This document shows, piece after piece, positions 8,266 to 16,695 of a stretch of DNA of 38,520 bases. The stretch is from Streptomyces lushanensis (lineage in GTDB: Bacteria > Actinomycetota > Actinomycetes > Streptomycetales > Streptomycetaceae). The stretch lies in contig NZ_MAUD01000032.1 in assembly GCF_001700515.1 (NCBI RefSeq), forward strand, positions 1 to 38,520. Direction: 5' to 3'. The first letter of the stretch is position 1, and every line of letters starts with the position of its first letter. Position numbers and translations under genes: made by a program. The notes below the pieces were generated by a model. The model saw only the letters and a program-made list of their open reading frames with translations, did no database searches and was not told the DNA's origin.

Positions 8266-9183
8266 TCACACCCTGAGGTACTTGCGCAGCGCGAGGAAAG
8301 CGGCCACGGCGGGCATCAGCAGACCGATCGCGAGCACCAGCGGAAGCTTGGCGAGCACGGCGTCCCAGCCGATGAAGTTGACGAGCTGCATCTTCTCGGC
8401 GAGCGCGAGACCGTTGTCGATCAGGAAGTAGCGGCCCAGCAGCAGCATGACGCAGGCGACCGTCCCTCCGATCAGCCCGGCGAACGCGGCCTCCATGATG
8501 AACGGCATCTGGATGTAGAAGCTGGAGGCGCCCACCAGCCGCATGATCCCCGTCTCGCGGCGGCGGCTGAACGCCGACACCCGTACGGTGTTGACGATCA
8601 GCATCAGGGCGATGACCAGCATGAGCAGCATCACCCAGATCGCGACCCAGTTCATGCCGTTCATCAGGTCGAAGAGATTCTGGAGGATGTCCCGCTGGTC
8701 CTGGACGGACTCCACGCCGTCCCGGCCCGCGAAGGCCGTCGCGACCACCTTGTACTTCTCGGGATCCTCCAGCTTGACCCGGAAGGACTCCGGCATCTGG
8801 TCCGGGGTGATCGAGCCGGCGATCGGGGAATCGCCGTACTTCTCCTTGTAGTGCTTGTACGCCTCGTCGGCCGTCTCGTAATGGACCTTCTCGACGATGT
8901 CCATCTTCTTCAGATCGGTCTCGATCTGCTTCTTCTGCTCACCCGTGACCGCGCCCTTGACGCACTTGGGCGCGGTCGCCGCGTCGTTCTTGTTGCAGAG
9001 GAAGATGGAGACATTGACCTTGTCGTACCAGTAGTCCTTCATCACGCTGACCTGGTCGCGCATGAGCAGCGCGCCGCCGAACAGGGCGAGCGAGAGGGCT
9101 ACGGAGACGATGACGGCGAAGGTCATCGTGAGATTGCGACGGAGACCGACGCCGATCTCCGACAGGACGAACTGGGCGCGCAT
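8266..9183 (-). CDS. ftsX: Permease-like cell-division protein FtsX
   Basis: A 305-residue FtsX, the membrane partner of the ABC ATPase FtsE; together they activate peptidoglycan hydrolases. Four hydrophobic segments are visible (about 21-42, 177-200, 224-250, 276-298). A large extracytoplasmic loop lies between the first two, and the C-terminal half has the FtsX/MacB permease fold (SAFSRRRETGIMRLVGAS). The loop contains two cysteines (C63 and C74, FLCNK...PKCVKG) that could form a disulfide. AAAGGA precedes the ATG. It starts 35 bases after ftsE, so the pair is cotranscribed. In Streptomyces, division proteins of this kind are dispensable for growth, and a role in wall turnover or sporulation septation is the family-based expectation. 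Confidence 0.95.
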   Translation of the reverse strand: MRAQFVLSEIGVGLRRNLTMTFAVIVSVALSLALFGGALLMRDQVSVMKDYWYDKVNVSIFLCNKNDAATAPKCVKGAVTGEQKKQIETDLKKMDIVEKVHYETADEAYKHYKEKYGDSPIAGSITPDQMPESFRVKLEDPEKYKVVATAFAGRDGVESVQDQRDILQNLFDLMNGMNWVAIWVMLLMLVIALMLIVNTVRVSAFSRRRETGIMRLVGASSFYIQMPFIMEAAFAGLIGGTVACVMLLLGRYFLIDNGLALAEKMQLVNFIGWDAVLAKLPLVLAIGLLMPAVAAFLALRKYLRV

Positions 9184-9218
9184 GGCGTCCTTTCAGCTTT
9201 CGATTCAGCTATCGGTGC

Positions 9219-9908
9219 TCAGTGCTGGTAGCCGTAGACGCCGCGTGCCTGGTCACGCACCAGCCGGCCCTTTTCCAGCTCGATCACGCGCTTGCGCATC
9301 TGGTCGACGATGTTCTGGTCGTGGGTCGCCATCACGACGGTGGTTCCGGTGCGGTTGATACGGTCCAGCAGCTTCATGATGCCGACGGAGGTCTGGGGGT
9401 CCAGGTTTCCGGTCGGCTCGTCCGCGATCAGCAGCAGCGGACGGTTGACGAAGGCCCGCGCGATCGCGACGCGCTGCTGCTCACCGCCGGAGAGCTCGCC
9501 GGGCATCCGGTCCTCCTTGCCGCCCAGACCGACGAGGTCGAGGACCTGGGGGACGGACTTGCGGATCTCGCCGCGGGACTTGCCGATGACCTCCTGGGCG
9601 AAGGCCACGTTCTCGGCGACGGTCTTGTTCGGCAGCAGCCGGAAGTCCTGGAACACGGTGCCGAGCTGGCGGCGCATCTGCGGCACCTTCCAGTTGGACA
9701 GGCGCGCGAGGTCCTTGCCGAGGACATGCACCATGCCGTGGCTGGTGCGCTCCTCACGCAGGAGCAGTCTCAGGAAGGTCGACTTGCCGGAACCGGACGA
9801 GCCGACCAGGAAGACGAACTCTCCCTTCTCGATTTCGAGGGAGACATCACGCAGGGCCGGGCGGTTCTGCTTCGGATAGGTCTTGGAGACGTTGTCGAAT
9901 CGGATCAC
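9219..9908 (-). CDS. ftsE: Cell-division ATP-binding protein FtsE
   Basis: ABC-type ATPase of the FtsEX complex. It carries the Walker [10 protein letters not shown], the Q-loop QDFRLLP, the signature [14 protein letters not shown], the Walker [14 protein letters not shown] and the switch His in ATHDQNIV. The chosen start is the GTG at 9906-9908 ([12 protein letters not shown]), which gives 229 residues, the usual length; an in-frame GTG four codons upstream (to 9920) is also possible. It is the first gene of the ftsE-ftsX-S41 protease-smpB-ssrA unit. The upstream leader is markedly pyrimidine-rich on the coding strand. Confidence 0.95.
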   Translation of the reverse strand: MIRFDNVSKTYPKQNRPALRDVSLEIEKGEFVFLVGSSGSGKSTFLRLLLREERTSHGMVHVLGKDLARLSNWKVPQMRRQLGTVFQDFRLLPNKTVAENVAFAQEVIGKSRGEIRKSVPQVLDLVGLGGKEDRMPGELSGGEQQRVAIARAFVNRPLLLIADEPTGNLDPQTSVGIMKLLDRINRTGTTVVMATHDQNIVDQMRKRVIELEKGRLVRDQARGVYGYQH

Positions 9909-9920
9909 GGGATGCACCAC

Positions 9921-10249
9921 GCACGGTCGGCCGGGAGATACGGGAGTACGGGAGTGGGTGACAGGAGAGTGAGGGAGTAGGTGAGCGAGACCTTACGCGA
10001 AGCGGACTGGGCCGCGCAGTCCGCGTCCGGGGTTGGGGCGACGGAGGCAGCGGCGGTACGTCCGGGCTTGGGGCGCTTTATCACGGATGCGCGGTGGCCG
10101 CCAGCAGTGGTGGGCCCGCCGGAATGCCGTCGGCCGAGCCGAAAGCGTCGGGAACTGGCACAGTGGGTCGGGGAACGGTCGTGTTTCCCGGAGCGTTGAG
10201 CGGAGTGAACACTGGCTGCGGCTCCGCCGCGCGGTGAGGAGGAATGCGC
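9921..10249. other. Divergent intergenic region between ftsE and a small plus-strand gene
   Basis: This region should carry promoters for both directions. Its ftsE-proximal end (9932-9985) is built from GGGAGTA-like purine repeats on the plus strand, so the ftsE leader RNA would be C/U-rich and little structured. A short plus-strand frame (9981-10199) begins in the leader but lacks any family resemblance and is not called. No clear promoter hexamers were found. Confidence 0.4.
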
Positions 10250-10444
10250 ATGACCTACGACCGATTGGTGTGCGCCAACTGCGCGGGGCCCGTCAGCGAG
10301 GGCAGATGCCGCGTCTGCCGTGCCAACAGGGAGCGGCTTCAGCAGCAGGGTCCCTTGGGCGGCCTGAGCCCGGTGGCTCTGCTGACGCTGCTCGTCCTGC
10401 TGGTGGCGGCGGTGGCGCTGGTCGCCGCGCACCAGCCCGCCTGA
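10250..10444 (+). CDS. Small zinc-ribbon, single-pass membrane protein
   Basis: A 64-residue protein. Its N-terminal half holds two CxxC pairs (CANC and CRVC, 12 residues apart) that look like a rubredoxin-type zinc ribbon, followed by a hydrophilic turn (RANRERLQQQGP). The C-terminal half is one strong membrane helix (LSPVALLTLLVLLVAAVALVAA). The ATG at 10250 is chosen because GAGGAGG lies about eight bases upstream; the ATG at 10244 would be too close to it. It is divergent from ftsE and converges on the LAETG surface-protein gene, with a strong hairpin between. I do not recognise a function. The architecture resembles small zinc-ribbon membrane proteins of unknown role found widely in Streptomyces. 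Confidence 0.7.
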   Translation: MTYDRLVCANCAGPVSEGRCRVCRANRERLQQQGPLGGLSPVALLTLLVLLVAAVALVAAHQPA

Positions 10445-10577
10445 GCCCGGCAGGGCGCGGCCGGGCTCAGCGGGCCGGGAGCGGGCACGGCCGGGCTCCG
10501 CGGGGCTCGGGCCCCCTCGGGGGCACACAAGGCCCTCGGGACGGCACGGCCCCGCTCGGGGAGACCTCAGGGCACAC

Positions 10578-10619
10578 CAGAGGGGCCCGGACGCCTTGAC
10601 CGGCGTCCGGGCCCCTCTG
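10578..10619. terminator. Strong bidirectional terminator hairpin
   Basis: A perfect 18-bp inverted repeat around the 6-nt loop TTGACC, one of the strongest hairpins in the window. It lies between convergent genes (stops at 10444 and 10658), so it should stop transcription from both sides. Confidence 0.85.
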
Positions 10620-10657
10620 TCGTGTCTGTGCGTTCGTACGCGCCCAGGGCCCAGGGC

Positions 10658-11314
10658 CTAGGCGGCGGTACGGCCACCGCCCACCAGGCGCGGCAGCATC
10701 CGGAAGCCGACACCGCCCGCGATCATGGTCGCGGCGCCGATCAGCAGGAACGAGGTCTCGGCGGCGCCGGTCTCCGCCAGCTCCTCCTTGGCCGCACCCT
10801 GCTGCACCGGCTGGGAGCCGGCGCTGTCGGTGTCGGTGTTGTCGACGCACTCGGCGCCGTCGAGGTCGACGGTGCAGGTGCCCGTACCGCTGTTGCCGCT
10901 ACCGCCCGTACCGGCCCCGTTGCCCGGGCCGTCGGTCGGGTCCGTGGACGGGTCCGACGTCGGGTCGGTGGAGGGCTCGGGCTCCTCGGTCGGCGGCTCC
11001 TGCGTGGGAGGCTCCTCGGTGGGAGGCTCCTGCGTCGGCGGCTCCTCCGTGGGAGGCTCCTGCGTAGGCGGCTCCTGCGTGGGAGGCTCCTCGGTCGGCG
11101 GCTCCTGCGTCGGCGGCTCCTCCGTGGGAGGGTCCGGGATCACGGTCGGCGCGTCGGTCGGGTCGTCGCCGATACCGGTGAGACCGACATCGACGGAGAC
11201 GCCCGCTCCGATACCCACGGCCTGAGCGGCGCCCGCGATGGTCAGTGAGGCGCCCGCGGCGATCACCGCGCCGGCGGCCACGCGCGCAACGCGGATCCGC
11301 GTCTTCTTGGTCAT
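10658..11314 (-). CDS. LAETG-type sortase-anchored surface protein with PPT(E/Q)E repeats
   Basis: A 218-residue secreted protein. The signal peptide (about 1-32) is basic, hydrophobic and ends in AQA. A short mature region (GIGAGVSVDVGLTGIGDD) precedes ten consecutive PPTEE or PPTQE units (about residues 62-111), then a Ser/Thr/Gly-rich stretch with two cysteines (CTVDLDGAEC). The C-terminus is a sorting signal: LAETG (179-183), a hydrophobic span and basic residues (RLVGGGRTAA). LAxTG is the motif favoured by Streptomyces class E sortases, so the protein is expected to be covalently attached to the wall. The acidic Pro-rich repeat probably forms an extended stalk. The cysteine-bounded segment near 150-160 may be a small domain, but no function can be named. 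It is monocistronic between two terminators. Confidence 0.8.
   Translation of the reverse strand: MTKKTRIRVARVAAGAVIAAGASLTIAGAAQAVGIGAGVSVDVGLTGIGDDPTDAPTVIPDPPTEEPPTQEPPTEEPPTQEPPTQEPPTEEPPTQEPPTEEPPTQEPPTEEPEPSTDPTSDPSTDPTDGPGNGAGTGGSGNSGTGTCTVDLDGAECVDNTDTDSAGSQPVQQGAAKEELAETGAAETSFLLIGAATMIAGGVGFRMLPRLVGGGRTAA
10982..11131 (-). repeat. Ten tandem 15-bp units encoding PPT(E/Q)E
   Basis: Ten in-frame 15-bp units in the surface-protein gene, alternating between Glu and Gln at the fourth position in the order E,Q,E,Q,Q,E,Q,E,Q,E. Synonymous variation among units is low, suggesting recent expansion. Copy number could vary between strains. Confidence 0.85.
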
Positions 11315-11525
11315 CTGCTTGCTACCCCCAGTAGCTCATTCGTCAGTGGTGCAGCGTCCGGCGCGGCGGCCACGGGGCTCCGTATCTGATCCGCCCCGGT
11401 CGCACGCGCCTCGGAATACGCATGCCGCGCGCCAGCTTTCCGAGTTTTCATATACGCGTCAAGGTGGTTGCGCGCGCGATGACCGTTATCGCGTCAGTTG
11501 TCCACGCGCAAGGCCGTAACTGTGA
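11315..11525. other. Leader of the LAETG gene
   Basis: This stretch is unusually A+T-rich for the window around 11440-11520. On the minus strand it contains TTGACGCGTATATGAAAA and a GCGATAACGG, either of which may be part of a promoter, but no pair with normal spacing is convincing. A G-rich GGGGGTAG precedes the ATG by about ten bases. Confidence 0.3.
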
Positions 11526-11530
11526 CGAAA

Positions 11531-11565
11531 AAGGGAACTGCCGCCCTGTGGGCGGCAGTTCCCTT
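11531..11565 (-). terminator. Terminator of prfB
   Basis: A perfect 16-bp stem with a 3-nt loop, starting 18 bases beyond the prfB stop. On the transcribed strand it is followed by TTTCG, so it approaches a classical intrinsic terminator. Confidence 0.85.
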
Positions 11566-11582
11566 GTCGACAAAGCGTGAAT

Positions 11583-12689
11583 CTACTTGTCCTGCTGCTT
11601 GCGCCAGCGAATTCCCGCTTCCAGGAAACCGTCGATCTCACCGTCGAGCACGCCCTGCGGATTGCCGACCTCGAACTCCGTCCGCAGGTCCTTGACCATC
11701 TGGTAAGGATGCAGAACATACGAACGCATCTGGTTGCCCCAGGAGTTGCCGCCGTCGCCCTTGAGCGCGTCCATCCTCGCCTGCTCCTCCTGGCGGCGGC
11801 GTTCGAGCAGCTTCGCCTGGAGGACGTTCATGGCGCTCGCCTTGTTCTGGATCTGGGAGCGCTCGTTCTGGCAGGAGACGACGATGCCGGTCGGGAGGTG
11901 CGTGATACGGACCGCGGAGTCGGTGGTGTTGACGCCCTGTCCGCCGGGACCGGAGGCGCGGTAGACATCCACGCGCAGCTCGGTCTCGTCGATCTCGACA
12001 TGGTCGCTGGACTCCACGACCGGGAGCACCTCGACACCGGCGAAGGAGGTCTGCCGGCGGCCCTGGTTGTCGAACGGCGAGATACGGACGAGCCGGTGGG
12101 TGCCCTGCTCCACGGAGAGCGTGCCGTACGCGTAGGGCGCCTTGACGACGAAGGTGGTCGACTTGATGCCGGCCTCCTCCGCGTACGAGGTCTCGTAGAC
12201 CTCGGTGCCGTAGCCGTGCCGCTCGGCCCAGCGCAGATACATGCGCTGGAGCTGCTCGGCGAAGTCGGCGGCGTCGACGCCGCCCGCCTCGGCCCGGATG
12301 TTCACGAGCGCCTCGCGCTCGTCGTACTCGCCGGACAGGAGCGTACGGACCTCCATCTCGTCCAACGCCTTGCGCACCGACTCCAGCTCGGACTCGGCCT
12401 CGGCCCGGGTGTCCGGGTCGTCCTCGGCCTCGGCCAGCTCGAACAGCACTTCGAGGTCGTCGATCCGCCCGCGGAGCGCCTCCGTCTTGCGGACCTCGGC
12501 CTGGAGGTGCGAGAGCTTGCTGGTGATCTTCTGCGCCGCCTCCGGGTCGTCCCAGAGGGACGGCGCCGCGGCCCGCTCCTCCAGCACGGCGATGTCGGCC
12601 CTCAGTTTGTCGAGGTCCAGCACGGCCTCGATCGACCCCATGGTCGAGGAGAGGGACTTCAGCTCTTCGGATACATCGACGACTGCCAC
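11583..12689 (-). CDS. prfB: Peptide chain release factor 2
   Basis: A 368-residue class I release factor that reads UGA and UAA. The stop-codon recognition tripeptide SPF is in [11 protein letters not shown] (about residue 204). The peptidyl-tRNA hydrolysis motif is GPGGQGVN (about 246-253), where the Gln is normally methylated. Domain 1 is the Glu-rich helical part (1-110). The gene is uninterrupted: the programmed +1 frameshift at an early UGA seen in E. coli prfB is absent, as is usual in actinobacteria. The GTG start is preceded by GGAGG at only one base, which is closer than normal; the N-terminus [11 protein letters not shown] nonetheless matches the family as I remember it. A repeat block lies directly upstream. 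Confidence 0.97.
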   Translation of the reverse strand: MAVVDVSEELKSLSSTMGSIEAVLDLDKLRADIAVLEERAAAPSLWDDPEAAQKITSKLSHLQAEVRKTEALRGRIDDLEVLFELAEAEDDPDTRAEAESELESVRKALDEMEVRTLLSGEYDEREALVNIRAEAGGVDAADFAEQLQRMYLRWAERHGYGTEVYETSYAEEAGIKSTTFVVKAPYAYGTLSVEQGTHRLVRISPFDNQGRRQTSFAGVEVLPVVESSDHVEIDETELRVDVYRASGPGGQGVNTTDSAVRITHLPTGIVVSCQNERSQIQNKASAMNVLQAKLLERRRQEEQARMDALKGDGGNSWGNQMRSYVLHPYQMVKDLRTEFEVGNPQGVLDGEIDGFLEAGIRWRKQQDK

Positions 12690-12702
12690 GCCTCCAGACT
12701 AG

Positions 12703-12840
12703 CCCCTCTTTTTTCGGGGGCAGGGTTCGCCTCCGGGGCGCCTCGAGTCGGCGCCGACAGCCGACCGTGCTCGGCCGCTCGTGCCTCGCGAACCTCCGCC
12801 CGCGCGGCGGAGCCGCACATCGAGCACAGCCTCCCTTTCG
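12703..12840 (-). repeat. Degenerate inverted copy of the intergenic repeat
   Basis: Read on the minus strand, this segment resembles the two tandem units at 12954-13220. It shares CCGCTGTCGAAAGGGAG at one end and CCGAGCACGGTCG in the middle, and CGGAGGCGAACC and AAAAAAGAGG at the other end. Between these anchors it is diverged. It points opposite to the tandem pair, with about 115 bases between them, and its A-tract end comes within about 15 bases of the prfB start codon. Confidence 0.65.
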
Positions 12841-12953
12841 ACAGCGGGCAGAGCGTGTCCGTGTCCCAGGCGGCCGAGGCGAACGAAACCGATCGGGGCC
12901 CGCCTCGGCAGCCTCGGGCACGGAGACGTGCCGGTTCCGCCCGCCGCCGGCGA

Positions 12954-13087
12954 GTGAGCCGAAGGGCGCGCCGCTGTCGAAAGGGAGAGCGCGCGCAGGC
13001 CCTGAGGAACGAAGGGCCGAGCACGGTCGACCGTCGACAGGGGCACAGAGCGCCCGGAGGCGAACCGAGCCCTCAAAAAGAAGGTGC
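12954..13087 (+). repeat. Intergenic repeat unit A (134 bp)
   Basis: First of two head-to-tail units. It begins GTGAGCCGAAGGGCGCG, contains the self-complementary CGGTCGACCG, and ends with CGGAGGCGAACCGAGCCC, an A-rich AAAAAG and GGTGC. It carries no recognisable gene, although frames run through it. It joins unit B with no spacer. Confidence 0.9.
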
Positions 13088-13220
13088 GTGAGCCGAAGGG
13101 CGCGTCGGTGCCGAAAAGGAGAGCGCGCGCAGGCCCTGAGGAACGAAGGGCCGAGCACGGTCGACCGTCGACAGGGGCACAGAGCGCCCGGAGGCGAACC
13201 GAGCCCCAAAAAAGAGGTGC
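13088..13220 (+). repeat. Intergenic repeat unit B (133 bp)
   Basis: Second head-to-tail unit, nearly identical to unit A. The differences are concentrated near the start (CGCCGCTGTCGAAAGGG becomes CGTCGGTGCCGAAAAGG) and in the A-tract. It ends ten bases before the pkaB stop codon, and the following bases (GAACCGAGCC) repeat the tail of the unit once more. Confidence 0.9.
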
Positions 13221-13230
13221 GAACCGAGCC

Positions 13231-14412
13231 TCAGAGAAATACTGCCAGCGAGCCCACTGCCGCCAGGAGGACCACCAGCACCGAGATCACGCCCAGGGTC
13301 AGCCGGCGTTTGCGTACCGTCTCCGCCTTGTGGCGGGCCGAGCCCGGTCGGCGCTGGCCCGGGGAGCGGGGGGCGCGGGCCGTGCCGCGGGCGCCGCCCG
13401 CCAGTTCGTCCGGGCCCGGCACGCGCATGCTCGTATGGGTGTCCCGGTTGGAGTCGGGCGCCGCGCCCGGCACCAGCGGGACCGCGCCGCGGCGGCGCGG
13501 CGCCTCGGGGGCCGACAGGCCCGGCTCCTCGTACGAGGGCGGCTGGGCGGGCTCCGCGTCGGGCTCGTCCACGTCCAGCGGGGGGATGCCCGCGAGCAGG
13601 GGGAGCTGTTCGCGCAGCCGGGCCGCCAGCTCGGAGGCGCGCAGCCGGGAGGCCGGGGCCTTGGCCAGGCACTGGACGAGGAGCTGCCACAGCTCCTCCG
13701 GAATACCGGGCAGCGGGACGACGGTCTCGGTGACATGCCGGCGCAGCACGGCCCCGGGGTGGCCGCCGCCGAACGGCGTGAAGCCCGCGAGCAGCTCGTA
13801 CAGCACCGTGGCCAGGGCGTAGATGTCGACGGCGGCGCGCGGCGGCAGGCCCTCGACGATCTCGGGCGCCAGATAGTCCGGCGTGCCGATGATCCTGGTC
13901 GCCTTGGTGCGCCGCGGGGTGTCGATCAGCTTCGCGACCCCGAAGTCGGTCAGCAGCGCGGGGTGCGCGCCGCCGGGGCCGAGCGGGCCCTCCATGTCGA
14001 GCAGGATGTTCTCCGGCTTGACGTCGCGGTGGACGATCCCGGCCGCGTGCGCGGCGGCGAGAGCGTCGGCGACATCGGCGATGATCGCGACCGCGGCCTC
14101 GGGCGCGAGCCGGCGCTCGCGGTCCAGCCGGGTACGCAGATCCGTCCCGCGCACCAGCTCCATCACCAGCGCCAGATCGTTGCCGTCCACGACGAGATCG
14201 CGGACGCCCACCACCCGGGGATGGTCGAGCCCGAGCAGGGCGGTGCGCTCCTGTACGAAGCGTCCGACCAGCTCCTGGTCGGAGGCGAGGTCCTCGCGCA
14301 ACAGCTTGATGGCCACGGGCCCCTCGGGCCCTTCCCCGAGCCACACCGTGCCCGCGCTGCCCCGCCCAAGAATCTGATGGGCGGTGTACCGGCTGCCGAT
14401 ATTCCGTGCCAA
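13231..14412 (-). CDS. pkaB: Membrane-anchored Ser/Thr protein kinase (PkaB-like)
   Basis: A 393-residue Hanks-type kinase. The catalytic domain (about 8-270) has all key elements: glycine loop GRGSAGTVW, Lys in VAIKLL (K36), catalytic loop HRDVKPEN (D130), DFG (156-158) and APE (182-184). A Pro/Arg-rich linker (about 275-365) leads to a basic stretch and one C-terminal membrane helix (LGVISVLVVLLAAVGSLAVFL) with no extracytoplasmic sensor. Such a tail-anchored kinase would act at the membrane on cytoplasmic proteins. It lies 89 bases downstream of the second kinase gene, in the same orientation. The symbol rests on resemblance in order and architecture to the S. coelicolor pkaA/pkaB pair, recalled from memory. 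Possible substrates nearby include the FHA protein's partners, which is inference. Confidence 0.92.
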   Translation of the reverse strand: MARNIGSRYTAHQILGRGSAGTVWLGEGPEGPVAIKLLREDLASDQELVGRFVQERTALLGLDHPRVVGVRDLVVDGNDLALVMELVRGTDLRTRLDRERRLAPEAAVAIIADVADALAAAHAAGIVHRDVKPENILLDMEGPLGPGGAHPALLTDFGVAKLIDTPRRTKATRIIGTPDYLAPEIVEGLPPRAAVDIYALATVLYELLAGFTPFGGGHPGAVLRRHVTETVVPLPGIPEELWQLLVQCLAKAPASRLRASELAARLREQLPLLAGIPPLDVDEPDAEPAQPPSYEEPGLSAPEAPRRRGAVPLVPGAAPDSNRDTHTSMRVPGPDELAGGARGTARAPRSPGQRRPGSARHKAETVRKRRLTLGVISVLVVLLAAVGSLAVFL

Positions 14413-14501
14413 GACTGCTCCCTCAGCGGCTGGCGTTGCCCATCAAAGTACGCGGGTATCGGGGCTTTCCGTACGGGATCCGGGGGTTGTCCCCCCTGGG
14501 A

Positions 14502-16226
<1,725 letters not shown>

Positions 16227-16695
16227 GTCATGCGCTCCCTGCTGGTCGTGGTCATCCGTGGCTCCGGGCGTCCCGGGCTTCCGACCCACTTTAGACGGCC
16301 CGAACGGGTCGCCGAACGGATCACGGAAGGGATCACCGGCCGGTCATCTTCCTGTCCCGCACCGGTCGCGTTCGGAGGAAAGACGCTCACATCCGGCGGT
16401 TGGTTGCCGAACAGCAGGTCGGAGGGCGTCACGGATGGTCACAAGCTGTCCCGAACCGACGAACCGGCAGGCACTTTTGCGCCAACAGCCGACCATTCAA
16501 GATCACTTGCCCTCGGTCGCCGGGCGTGTTGTCACTGGCAGATGCGAGGATGCCCCCAGCACGCGAAGGTGTGGGGTTCTGGGGAGCCGCACCGTCCGTG
16601 CCGACCTGTACCGGGCGACGCGTCCGTGCGTGGTGGGGGGAATCACAGAGCGTCCCCCTGCCGGGCACCCCGCGCAGAAGGGACCGCTGACGGCG
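16227..16695. other. Divergent intergenic region between pkaA and the FHA-FtsK gene
   Basis: About 470 bases separate the two divergent starts. The region is less G+C-biased than its flanks, as expected for promoters, but I found no promoter pair or long dyad. A frame open through it continues into the FHA-FtsK gene; its codon use does not look coding and it is not accepted as an N-terminal extension. Confidence 0.4.

Noticed and set aside
9981..10199. Short frame between ftsE and the zinc-ribbon gene
   Set aside because: No ribosome-binding site of note and no recognisable features. It probably lies in a leader region.
12654..13233. CRISPR array
   Set aside because: The direct repeats here are over 130 bp, adjacent without spacers, and no cas genes are present.
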